DNA of 64,000 nucleotides from Austropuccinia psidii. Taxonomy: Eukaryota; Basidiomycota; Pucciniomycetes; Pucciniales; Sphaerophragmiaceae. The notes under the pieces were generated by a model. It made no database searches, had not been told where the DNA came from, and saw only the letters and a list, made by a program, of their open reading frames with translations. Position 1 is the first letter of the stretch. Every line of letters begins with the position of its first letter. The stretch is taken from assembly GCA_023105745.1 (NCBI GenBank), contig JALGQZ010000020.1, forward strand, positions 1,856,501 through 1,920,500. Direction: 5' to 3'. This document shows, piece after piece, positions 1-10,269 of the stretch. Position numbers and translations under genes: made by a program.

Positions 1-1910
1 ATAATTTTAATAATGAAGAGCTATTATAATTATGGTGTAAGAAATAACTATATTGATAAATAATTATAATAATATAATTTAAATTATGAAAGAATAATAT
101 AATAAATAGATATATTAATATTTAATAGTTAATATATTTAAAAGCACTTTATTATTGTTACCAAAAAATAATAAGGGCTTAAGAAATTGTTTTTTATTAA
201 CAAAATACAATTAATAGCTCAAATATTATTAATATTAAAGTTATATATTAATAAAAATACTATTTATATTAATAGTAATAATGTAGAGAAATTATTGCAA
301 TAAGAGGAAATAACCTACTCTTGATGCTGAATATAATAATTTTGGAAGAATTTACACCAAATTATGTACATAAAACTTGTTTAAATTGTATTTAAAAATA
401 AAAATAAAAGAAATTACAAATTTTCTTGATTTTATGTGGAAATGTGATTTTTAAGAGAATTATAACAAAAAAAGTGAACAATGGAAGTAATCATGTCAAA
501 AATGATTATTATAGTAAGACTTACCTTGGTCTTTGATAATATAAAAGATTTATATATAAAGAATAAAGATTTTACCTTTGGATTTAATTGTTTTTTATGC
601 ATCTGAGAGAAAAATAGAGTAAAAAGAGCTCTATTGATAGTAAATACCTCCCTTCTGGAGTCAAGTAGGTTTCTAATAGAAACTTACTGATGGTATCCAC
701 TGAAATGATCAGCATTCTAAGGATTAGTGATGATTACATCATGATCAAACCATCTTATCTCATTATTATGCCATTTTTTAGAGTTATCACTATAACTCTA
801 ATTTTGATGAAATCATAGGCTTGGAAGAAGCCTAAAATTTGTGTATTTTAGTAGTATTAATAATAATCTAATCGTATTCACCAGTCCTATCACTTATATA
901 ACTGTTAATCTTAAAATGAGATTACAGTGAGTGATCATAAATGATCAATTTTAAGCTTAAAACTTTATCATTAATAACTTTCAAGATATACACACTAAAT
1001 CTGTTCTGAGAGTGAATTCTGATAGCTTCTCATGTCTGTATTAAATTTCCAAGAGCATTTCATTACATCATCAAAACTCCATTTTTGATGATTTTTATTG
1101 TAACTCATCTTTTCTGTTGAAATTTAATATTTTAAACCTCAAACCTTGATTTCAAGGGCTTATACCTTGAATATTATTATAAATATTACATCATTCTTCA
1201 CGTATAAAATAGTAGAGTCTGAATATTGGCTTTTTTTAAGTTTGGACCACATTCCAACAAAGTGGTCAACAGCTCCAGTGATTTTGTTCAATAAACCTTT
1301 ACAAGTTGTAACCTTGTTTATAGCTTGTGAAATAAAGCTCATATATGTGGTTTTAAAGTAATTAGTTGGTGACTTTCCTTTTGGTTTAACACTCTATCTT
1401 GTATATTTTAAGAGATATTAGCTGCAAACCATTAATATATGCATTGACCAAAAAAGTGCGTATATAAAGCTTAATTCCTTAATTATTGATTTTATAGAAT
1501 TGTTGTATAATTGTTTTACATGTAAATTGCTATGTAGAATATAATGGTAAAATATATCTCACATTTTGCTCCATTAGTTTCTGAGTTACATAAGATTTTA
1601 TGTCTTTTTTAGTGTATTATTACTTATTTGTCAGTAATTATTGACTTTTCAGATATGCCATAAAAATGACATATATGTATTTTACCATGAGGAATCTAAT
1701 GGTGTAACTTATTTTACATCTTTACTCATTCAATTCCAAGTTAATTCAGATCTTTTACCTATTCATGGTATTTTCACTAGTTTTAAGATAATTATTATAA
1801 GTATAATTATTATAGAATTTTTCTTGGGAACATTTTGGATATCAGGTCATATCTCAGAGGCTCACAAAATTAAAGGTCTTATCAGGGCAATCCAATGTTA
1901 CTAGCCAAAT
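1..1910 (+). repeat. Long-LTR-like repeat, family Y, copy 1 (left end outside window)
   Basis: This AT-rich, non-coding stretch is colinear with 57405-59345 over its whole length. Shared landmarks include the 'aaaagcactttattattgttac' region near 142, the 'attacatcatcaaaac' motif near 1061 and the final 'ctcagaggctcaca' near 1855. The better-preserved copy at 57405 begins TGACTATGAAAC and the family ends in ...GGCTCACA, so it has TG...CA termini and a length near 1.9 kb. I infer a solo LTR of a retrotransposon. The small ORFs inside it are not conserved in frame and I do not call them genes. Confidence 0.6.
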
Positions 1911-2220
1911 TGAGCTAACACCAAAGCTACAGAGGTTATGGCCAAATTAAGGTCAAATAAAGGTGAATGAAACATTCAACTCTCATCCAAATTGTACATT
2001 TTTAGTGTGAGATACTTAAATTGGGGTCTTTTTGGAAAGGGAACCCTCAGGGATATCCTATGGTGGCATCAATTTCCTTATATTCCATTTAGAACAAAAG
2101 GTATGGGGCCAACAAGATCCATACAGTTTTTGGGCAAAATCATGAATATGTATAAGAAACCTTATACATGACATAACCTTTCCTTATTTAATCATTACCA
2201 TATTTAATGAGGTACCATTG
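1911..2220. other. Unassigned spacer
   Basis: About 310 bp between repeat Y copy 1 and the GGCC-type LTR. I see no coding frame, RNA gene or repeat here that I can name. Confidence 0.4.
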
Positions 2221-3742
2221 TGTAGAATGCATCCAGGGCTACAGAAAAACATGTGTGACCTGGCACTCAGGAATCTGGAACTCATTTGGAGGGCTCCAAA
2301 AGGATACAGAAATAAAAGAAGAATATATTTCTTTCAGACAAAAGAAAACTAATAAAAGATATACCAAAGATAAGAAGGAAGCCAAAGGGAAAGATAATAA
2401 GAGAAAGCCAAAGGACAAAGAGCCAACCAAATTCATCCTCAATTCACTGTTTCAACCTGCCAGAAAGAACAATGTAATTAGTAAAGGATAGAACTGCCAA
2501 TATCCACTGACAGGGGAAGAAAAAGGTGAAAGTGACTACCTTGAGATTATCATTATTTACTTTCAATAATGAAAAAGAAATTAAGAATAAAAATAAATCC
2601 AATATATTAATTAACTTGCAAAGGTCCCAAGGGAAGAAAATATGGCCAATAAATATGAAAAGTTGAAGACTGCTCCTGGAGGGTTGAGCACCCTGCTGTA
2701 TTGACAGCTTCTGGTAAATACAGATATGGCAATCTTAATAAATGAACTGTGTGTCTTGAACTCCAACAGTTAAATATTAATTGGCCCAAATGGGCCAATT
2801 CCATTCAGGTTGCCTGAATACCACCTGTATGGACCAATTGAGTTATCCAATAAGTGCTGCATTGCTTAATACCTTGACAACTGATTTGAATGATTAAAAA
2901 CCTCTTGAAATTTCACTTGAAGAATCCTGGGCATACTGTTGAAATGAAATAACCAGCATCTGAAGGACCAGGTGAGTGGTGTCCTTGAAAGGTCTTCTGA
3001 TTTCCACCATGGATTGAAAAACTGGCTGACTGAAACCTTCATTAAAAGTGGAGTGTTGGACCTGGAGACTTGATTTGAAATGAAATAATGGGGACCTGAA
3101 GCCATCACCATTGGAGTATTGAGGAAACATGGTGCATAATGATATATAATACCATATATGCCACATTCCTGGTTCCTGCTGTGCAGGGTTCATAACTGAG
3201 GAAAGGGGCTCCCCTTGAATTGAGAGAAAACCCTTATGGACCTGAGCCAATGGCCTCTTGTGGTTTCCAGAGGCCATGGGTGTTTATTTCCAAACTGTGT
3301 TTCTTGGGTTCTTGGCCCAATTTGGGCCAAACTCCCGGATCAGGTGAGCTGCCCCCTTGGCCCCTTTTGGCCTCATTAGAATTAGGCCAAAAAGGGCCTG
3401 ATTAGTCCCATGTCCCATGGGCTTTAGAGGCTTTAGGGTGTCTAAAAAGCCCAGAACCCCCATCAAATGGGATGGGCCAGGGGCCAAAGACCCCTGGAAC
3501 CCAAAATCAAGGAAATGCCCTGGGGTTTGGAGGGTGAAGAATTGGCCAAAGGTACAAATTTAACAGGATATGGCCTGAGGGTCATGAATGGCCAGAGAAT
3601 GTGGTTGTGGCCCAAAGGCCATTGAAACCCATACAAGGCAAATTTTCCTATCAATGATAATATGGACAATTAGTAATATATTGGTGGAGGCTTGAATTTC
3701 CTTAAAACACCAATTGGGAGGGCTCTTTCCTGTGGTTGTGAA
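2221..3742 (-). repeat. GGCC-rich LTR, copy A (degenerate ends)
   Basis: It aligns colinearly with the solo LTR at 20102-21669 in the same direction, and with 16308-17931 in the opposite direction. Shared blocks are 'ctggcactcaggaat' near 2260, 'ttcaacctgccagaaagaacaatg' near 2451, the pair of phrases around 'cccaaatgggccaatt' near 2784, and the hairpin at 3359-3398. I set the strand by the copy at 16308. Ends are approximate because the expected TG...CA and target duplication are eroded. The 60-127 codon ORFs inside (for example 2894-3277 and 3220-3405) are not conserved between copies and are shadows of the GC-rich repeat. Confidence 0.65.
3359..3398. repeat. GGCCCCTTTTGGCC hairpin in LTR copy A
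   Basis: Arm 3359-3372 (ggccccttttggcc) can pair with 3385-3398 (ggccaaaaagggcc) with one mismatch and a 12-nt loop. The same hairpin occurs at the equivalent place in the other three full GGCC-rich LTR copies. Confidence 0.8.
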
Positions 3743-3744
3743 AA

Positions 3745-6086
3745 ATATATCACAAGGCTCTTATTGGGACATTGGTAATTCTTTAAAATAAATGTTGAAT
3801 TTTTTCTCCAAATTTTTGATTTTCTCTTTTATAACTGGCTAAGTTTATTCTCCCAAGGTATAATAATAGCTCACAATAATCTACATCATTTTTAAAAGAT
3901 AAGTGATAATTTCTTAATGGATAGTAATTCAATCATAAAGCTAAGCAATCTTTATTTATTCCAAATTCTTGAGCATTCTATTAAATATCTAATAAGAAAA
4001 GTCAAAGTACTCCTGTTTTATAGTAATTCTATTAGAAGCCTCTGCAAATAACAAGCTTATTTCTTCACCAGAGATCTTAATATTCCTTTAAGCCCCTTTA
4101 TGAATTTGGATTCTATATCTTTTCACTAGAGAAATCCTCACATACCTATAATGATTTTCTATGAATTCACTCTTGATAGTTGCATATATTCAGAAAAACC
4201 AAGCTATTGGAGACAAAGGTAAATAATTTCAGAAAGATATGTAGGGATAGTTGCAAATTAAATTTTTAGGCTTTACTTTTATACATATAAAAATTTAATT
4301 TTTCCCTTTCTGAATACCTCTTTCATTAGCTTTTATAATATGTTGTCAAATTTCTTATCATGTAAGTCTTTTTATCATATCAGCACAAGAATGAAAAAAA
4401 TTGTAACTGTATGAATGGAAACAATACCAGTAATTTGTTTTTGATATATTTCCTTGTAATATAAATACTGTCAGCTTTCTTTATAGCAAAAGAGAACCGT
4501 TTTATTCACATTCTATATTCTTTATATCCATCATTATTTTCTTTAAGAAAGTTATTACTAAGTTTTACCTCTTCCACATCAAATCTCTAATTTTTATTTT
4601 CATTGTGCTCTTTCCCTTGCTAATGTAAGATTTCTAACTGAAAAATACTTAATAACTGAAGATTTTTTAAAAAAAATGAGGGAATTTGGTGTCGGCTGTA
4701 GAGATTAAAAAGTATTTTTAATTTATCTCCTCTTATCCCTTATTATATTCTCATTTAAAATTGTAGGACACTCCATCATATTGTTTTGGCGGGAAAATGA
4801 ACTTTAAAACATGGCCCCATTCTCAGAGTATCAAATACCATTTTATCTCATAAATCTTGGTACAATTTCAAAGAATTAAAGGTATCATATTCAAAGATAT
4901 TTGATATTTAGGAAACGCACATATATTCAGAGGGAAGCTAGAGTCTTCTTAAAATAGGTTAAAATAAATAACTCTGTATTTTTGACAAGCAATTTCCTCA
5001 ACATTAAAATATGAGAACTACTTTAAGAATCATATTTCAAGCTCTTTACCTTAGGTTGAATCCATTCTTAATAATTGTATATCGATGTTGGAAGTTTTCC
5101 TAAAAATTATAGATTTCTTCCTAAAGGAATTAATTTTGGTAATAAAAGTATATCTTTGCTAGAGTTCAAAATTCATTTCTTTTGAATTCTTTACTTTAAG
5201 AAAAGGGTTGGACAATTAATCAATCTTTCGAGATGGGTAAGGGGAGGACGGTTTTAGCGCTCCCATTATTGATTTGAAATGCATGAAATAATATTTGAAA
5301 GCTATGAATTGAGCTTTCTCACAACATTGAATCCTACATATATCAGAAACGCGCTTCTTGAAGAATTTTTCCTTTGCATTTGTCTCTTAAGTACATTCTG
5401 TTAATACATGGATTTTTCTAGCTTAATGATTCTTGATAGATATGTATACGTAGTTGCGTTCTGAGAAGATGAAGCAGAAATATTTTATCGTGATTTAATT
5501 TTTTATTTTCATTTAGCAGTGATTGGATTTCAAATATTCATCAACAATAGTCATTAAATAAGAAACACTCACCGAAATATTTTGACTTTACCATTCATAT
5601 GTGAAGTGAATAAAATTCTGGGTGATTATTATTAAGCTAGCCAATATTCATCATTATTTTACAAAAAGATCAAAATTTTATCACATAAAGATAAATTCTA
5701 CAAAAAATGAGAAAACCTTTCTTGAACTTAACCAAAATAGACCGTGTTTCTAATGAAGTTTCTCAAAAAAAAAACTTAGTTTCATTTGCGCATAATTATT
5801 TATATATAGGCCACTTTCTACTATAACCACCTTTATTTAATTTCGAAACTTAAGTTTAAGATTTGAATATTTAATGAATAAAGGAAGAGTGGATTATGCC
5901 CTGTTCAATATACCTTTCTTGAAGAGGAATCACCTTAATGGATCAAGTAGTGCCATCCTGATTGGTTTAATTTACATAATTAGTTCAAGAGCAAATATTT
6001 GAGGCTGAGATAGTTTTGTGCGATTAAAAAACTAAGCATTTCACTGGCCTTCATATAGGATAATTGAGACCAAAAAACTATATTAA
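3745..6086 (+). repeat. Non-coding repeat X, copy 1, left arm
   Basis: It is colinear with 28107-28520 followed by 34032-35954, where the copia element interrupts the second copy. Matching anchors are 'aaggctcttattgggacattgg' (3752) with 28113, 'ttgcatatattcagaaaaacc' (4181) with 34055, and the 'cagaaacgcgcttcttgaagaa' zone (5344) with 35220. No frame longer than about 60 codons is shared, so I consider it a non-coding mobile-element body. Its last 150 bp or so reappear inverted after 6410, which makes the tRNA-like pair the centre of a larger palindrome. Confidence 0.65.
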
Positions 6087-6196
6087 TCCGAGTTAGTTCA
6101 ACGGTAGAGTAACTGCTTGTGGCGCAACAATGGAAAAACTAAATATCATTGACTTTATTAAAAGCTGATGATGGGGGTTTGACTCCCTCACTCGGA
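6087..6196 (+). tRNA. tRNA-His-like sequence, forward arm (GTG anticodon, possible intron)
   Basis: Acceptor strands TCCGAGT (6087-6093) and ACTCGGA (6190-6196) pair perfectly. The D-loop keeps GG, and the anticodon loop TTGTGGC carries GTG (His) after a 33-U. The T-arm GGGGG-TTTGACT-CCCTC fits with one G-T pair. The base after the acceptor is C, the bacterial/organellar type of His discriminator. About 40 extra bases after the anticodon could be an intron or an insert. An intact run of six T follows at 6198, a good Pol III terminator. It could be a real nuclear tRNA, a mitochondrial tRNA captured in the nucleus, or a tRNA-derived part of repeat X. The B box here is mutated (GGTTTGACTCC). Confidence 0.6.
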
Positions 6197-6203
6197 CTTT
6201 TTT
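6197..6203 (+). terminator. Pol III-type T-run after the forward tRNA-like arm
   Basis: C followed by six T directly after the acceptor stem. The same position in the second locus (after about 42463) also has six T, so the signal is conserved while surrounding bases differ. Confidence 0.55.
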
Positions 6204-6299
6204 CTTTCGAATTTCATTCAAAATTCAGCTCACTGAGTCTCTGAAAATTTTGGATGAAAGTTTTGACTGTCACCAAAAAGGTGTCTCAAATAAAATAAG

Positions 6300-6409
6300 T
6301 CCGAGTGAGGGAGTCGAACCCCCGTCATCAGCTTTTCATGCAATCAATGATATTTAGTTTTTCCATTGATGCACCACAAGCAGTTATTCTACCGTTAAAC
6401 TAACTCGGA
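6300..6409 (-). tRNA. tRNA-His-like sequence, reverse arm (GTG anticodon, intact A and B boxes)
   Basis: On the minus strand this 110-nt unit is about 90% identical to the forward arm and better preserved. It has a perfect 7-bp acceptor, A box TAGTTTAACGG, anticodon loop TTGTGGT and a consensus B box GGTTCGACTCC. The insert after the anticodon folds by itself: TGCATCAATG pairs with CATTGATTGCA with one bulge. That behaviour would suit a tRNA intron removed from between positions 37 and 38, leaving a weak anticodon stem. No T-run follows directly. I rate it as a plausible Pol III transcribed tRNA or tRNA-derived module. Confidence 0.6.
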
Positions 6410-6600
6410 TTATAGTCAGTTGGACTCAATTAGCCTATATAAAGGCCCTTTTTACACTTGAATTTTTGATGCTTGGTTTTTGACAAAGACAGAACCGTCT
6501 CAGCCTCGAGTATATTTGTCTGTAAGTAAGCTAAAGGAAAATATTCTAATCAGTCCGTAACTTATCATGGGCACCAAACCCATCAAGACCGCATTTAATA

Positions 6601-7640
6601 ACACTTTAACCTAAGTTCTCTGTTAGGGAAAAGATAGGGAAACCTAACAATCCCACATTACTGATAAAAATAATTTCCAATTAAAAAGGACAATCTTATT
6701 TAAAAATGAGTATATACCTCATAAATAGAATCGCAATTATTATCTTATCTATGACATTGGTTTCCATAAACGCAAATTTGTATGCAGTGTAATGTGTTAA
6801 TTTTTTGTAAGTTTTTTCATGTGTCTCTGTTGTAAAACAGCTTATATAGCTCCAAACGTACTCACTATTTTCTCATAATGTGATATTTTTTGACAAATTC
6901 GACCTCCCTGACTATTAAGAGAAAAAAGAGGACTAAACTTTTGTTTTATCTAATTTTTCCACACAGTACTACTGATGTAATAATTAGTGCAGGTAAATTA
7001 GTTTCAATTTGATGTGCACTCATACGCTGTTTTCATTGAATGATTACAGAATTGAATGAAATTATCAACTGAGTATTTATTTTTATATTAGTAGACATAA
7101 TATTGAATGAAAGATGAGACAATTTTCTTCTGTCAGAAATACCAAAATATCGAAGCTTTCGAGCAATTCTTTCAGTCATATTATGAAAACAAAAATCACA
7201 GAAGCCTGTTGAGGTTGATTACTCCAAATTACTTTGAAAATAAACCCAAATTTCTATCACAGCGTTATTTAGATTTACAAAATATAACAATTATGTGGTG
7301 GGACCCTTTTAATGAATTAATACTAAATTAAGAAGCCAATCAATTTCTAGATTCATGTTATTTTAATTTATGTTTGAATTTTTATAGAAGTAGAAACTAT
7401 TAAGCTACCATAAAATCTCATGCATTTGGTTCGTAGGAAAAGAATTATGCAATCTATGATTGATAAATTAACCATTTATTAGTTCTCTCTACTATCAAAT
7501 ACAAAATTGAATTTCAGGTCAACACCATAAATATTTTTCTACTCCTGAAGCTTGAATATTCACAAATAGTTTCTATGCTTATTAATTACCTTCATAGTTA
7601 CTTTTCTCAGATATAGATTAATTAACCTTCCTTTCAACTC
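6601..7640. other. Unassigned AT-rich stretch
   Basis: It holds one ORF at 7107-7331 (74 codons) that matches nothing I know and has no supporting intron or repeat evidence. Otherwise I see nothing interpretable. It may be the right-hand continuation of repeat X. Confidence 0.35.
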
Positions 7641-7644
7641 TAAG

Positions 7645-7925
7645 CTCAAAAATTCTATGGAAAAATTGATTACAAAAACAGCCAAATTTTGTATAAGTTT
7701 TGACTTTGTCAAATATCAGCATATGTATTTTATTGTAATATATTTTGATTAATCATATTTCCTTTCTTTTCCAGATATATTTAGCAATAATAAAGGAACA
7801 TGGCTTAAACTTCAGCTCAATATACTTTCAGAAACAAAATAAGGAATCATTAACTCCAGCCCATACTAAAGGAGGAATAGGATTATCTCATTAGGTGTTT
7901 TACATTTATTATATGAAAAATGTTG
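7645..7925 (+). repeat. Direct repeat of about 280 bp, unit 1
   Basis: It is colinear with 8140-8415. Both start near 'attctatgga(a/g)aaattgattac', share 'aacagccaaatt', 'cagaaacaaaataagga' and 'actaaaggaggaata(g)', and end in 'atttattatatgaaaaa'. The units are about 495 bp apart and the tRNA-like sequence at 8041 lies just ahead of unit 2. Confidence 0.75.
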
Positions 7926-8040
7926 GAGAATGTTACAGAAGCTCTTCATAATTCTTGAACACCTTCTGAACCATTATTACGCAGAGCTAATACATATTCA
8001 AATTCAGGAATGGTTTCTTCACTCGCAGTACATCTTCAAC

Positions 8041-8113
8041 GAGCACTTAACTCAATTGGTAAAGAGCCTAACGCATTAATGTCAACCATGAGGGTTCGAG
8101 TTCCTCAGTGCTC
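8041..8113 (+). tRNA. tRNA-like pseudogene (anticodon arm broken)
   Basis: It has the standard 73-nt spacing. Acceptor GAGCACT/AGTGCTC pairs over 7 bp, the D-stem CTC/GAG encloses a GG-containing loop, and the T-arm GAGGG-TTCGAGT-TCCTC is sound with a near-consensus B box. The anticodon arm (8068-8084) does not pair, and position 33 is C instead of U, so normal decoding is unlikely. There is no T-run after it. It is probably a decayed tRNA or the tRNA-derived head of a short interspersed element. Confidence 0.5.
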
Positions 8114-8139
8114 AATATTCACCTTTCAGCTCTGAACCT

Positions 8140-8415
8140 GCAAATTCTATGGAGAAATTGATTACAAAAACAGCCAAATTCCGTATAAGTTTTGAATTTA
8201 TCAAATATTTGCATATTTATTCTATTTTAATATACTTTTATTTTTTATAGTTCCTTTCCTTTAGAGATTTATTCAACAATAATAAGGGAGCATAGCTTAA
8301 ACTGCAGCTAAATCTCCTCTCAGAAACAAAATAAGGAATTATTACCTCCTATTGATACTAAAGGAGGAATAGAATTATCTCATAAGTAATTTTATATTTA
8401 TTATATGAAAAACGG
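8140..8415 (+). repeat. Direct repeat of about 280 bp, unit 2
   Basis: Second copy of the unit at 7645-7925, directly downstream of the tRNA-like sequence. The two units are roughly 85% identical by eye and contain no ORF. Confidence 0.75.
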
Positions 8416-9282
8416 TGAAAAAAAGTTATCATACCGTTTTATTCAGAGTATATTACCATTATTTAAATAATTATTTTCTTTAATTACTTTTTTAGATAAT
8501 TTTTTGACTGCAGAATGATGTGTCCTGTTGATAAAACCATGATACAGGAGTTAACAGCCAATTTTGAAAACTTGAATTTCAATAAGGAAAGGAAACTTAA
8601 CACAGTTATTACCAAATTGATACACAATTTTCACATAAATATTACATGTTGAATCAGAATAAAGATGAAAAGGCTATGTAGCTAAGGGATCTGAGCTCAA
8701 AATTTATTTTTAATATTACAAAATCTAGCCAGCATATGCCTTATTGTAAGCTTTCATATAGAATTACTAAATGGCTACTTGATCTTTATTACCTTTAAAG
8801 ATGTTGAACTGAGCTTAAGTATCAATAAACATATGCGATCACCCTTTCTATTAATTTTTTTCTTCTGAATTATCAATTAAATATATACAGCTCATTTTTT
8901 ATCAGAAATTTGAGAATAATTGATTGAATCATGCATTCCTCAGAATTAAGATAATTTCATTAATAAAGACTTATAATTTCAAATCTCTACTAGAAATTAC
9001 ATGATAGATATTTTTTGAATCTTTTTATATTTTGAATGAGGTCATCAATACTTGGGACCTATTGATTTTCAATTTTGTATCTAAAAAAGTGGATAAATTG
9101 AACTTTAATAATACTTTTACTAAGATATATTTTGAAGCCACATCTACCAATATATGGCATATTCATTAAAAAAATAAATATACCTGAAAGTCCTCATCAG
9201 CTCGATTAATAAGATCAAATCTAAATACAAATTTCTATCAAAAAATATTCCATTTTATGATTACTTAGGCTTATGAGTGTCA
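8416..9282. other. Unassigned AT-rich stretch
   Basis: No gene, RNA or repeat that I can name is visible between the direct repeat and LTR copy B. Confidence 0.35.
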
Positions 9283-10262
9283 TATCACAACCCTGTGAAA
9301 ACACCCCTCTCAATTGGTGTTTATGGAAATTCAAGCCTCCATCAACATATTGCCAACTGGGCCATATTCTCAATCTTATGTCATTTGATCCCTCATGTCA
9401 GGAAATTGCCTTTTGGCAATATCCACTGTTCATTGCAATTCCTGGTCACAGAACTCCATTCTAAATCTCATCACCCCCAAGGCCAATACCTTATTTCTGG
9501 GGCTGTGGGGGCCTTTATCCTTCCAGAGGCCTCTGGCCCCTCAAGGGCTTTGGGCCATTTAGGCCCCCTACAGCTTGTATGGTCTGCATACTGTGGGCTG
9601 TGGTACCAATTAGGCCCCTTTTGGCCCAATTACAATGAGGCCAAAAGGGGACAAGGGGATAGGTCAGCAGCCCCCAAGCCACAAGTGGGCCCACCTGAGG
9701 CTGTCTTTGGCCAAACCTTCAAGAGATCCGAAATGGCCAAAAGCTGCAAGAGCCTCAAATTGTCTTAAGGACCCAACACACCCAAATTGGCCCAAGGCAT
9801 GGCCTCTGGAAATCATCAGAGGCCACCAACCACCTACAATCAGGGGGTTCCCCCTCAAGATCAGGGACACCCCTGGCCCAACTCAAATGGACCCAAGTCT
9901 GTGGGAACCAGAAGTGGTACATATATGGTCTTATATACCACTATGCACCATTTTTCCTCATACATTCAATGGAAATGTTTGCAGGACTAAATTATTCCAT
10001 TCCAAACCAAGTCCTCAAGCTTACCACCCATTTTAAAGGTGGACTCCAGCCCTTCAGTCTTACAATTTATGGTGGTAACCAGAAGGTTATTCAAGGACCC
10101 CATTTCCCTGGATTTCCAGGTGTTGTTATTTCACTTCAGGGTTCTTCAAGGGGTTATTTCAAGATTTTTTGAACATCAAGACAGTCTTCAAGGCAAGAAG
10201 CACTCCTTGGACAATTAAACTGTTCTGTACAGGATGTTTACAGGGAACCTGTATGGCATTTG
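9283..10262 (+). repeat. GGCC-rich LTR, copy B (3' truncated)
   Basis: It begins TATCACAAC, matching the TGTCACAAC start of the solo LTR at 16308 with a G-to-A change, and runs colinearly with it for about 980 bp. The last shared block is near 10247 ('ctgtatggc'). There it is cut off by the start of the 4.15-kb block. The hairpin lies at 9613-9652. The ORFs at 9277-9768 and 9635-10036 lie wholly within the repeat and are not conserved in frame between copies. Confidence 0.7.
9613..9652. repeat. GGCCCCTTTTGGCC hairpin in LTR copy B
   Basis: Arms 9613-9626 and 9639-9652 pair at 12 of 14 positions across a 12-nt loop. It is equivalent to the hairpin in the other LTR copies. Confidence 0.8.
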
Positions 10263-10269
10263 TAAGATG

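Larger units (their letters stand above)
5935..6600. repeat. Large imperfect palindrome centred on about 6248
   Basis: The right arm read on the minus strand repeats landmarks of the left arm in order: 'gaggctgaga', 'actaagcat' / 'accaagcat', 'ggcctt' with 'tatagg', 'taattgag', then the tRNA-like unit. Each arm is about 330 bp and the spacer between the tRNA-like units is about 102 bp. Similarity fades outward. Confidence 0.65.

Noticed and set aside
2894..3669. Several 60-127 codon ORFs on both strands
   Set aside because: All fall within LTR copy A; Pro/Gly/Trp-rich shadows of GGCC-rich sequence.
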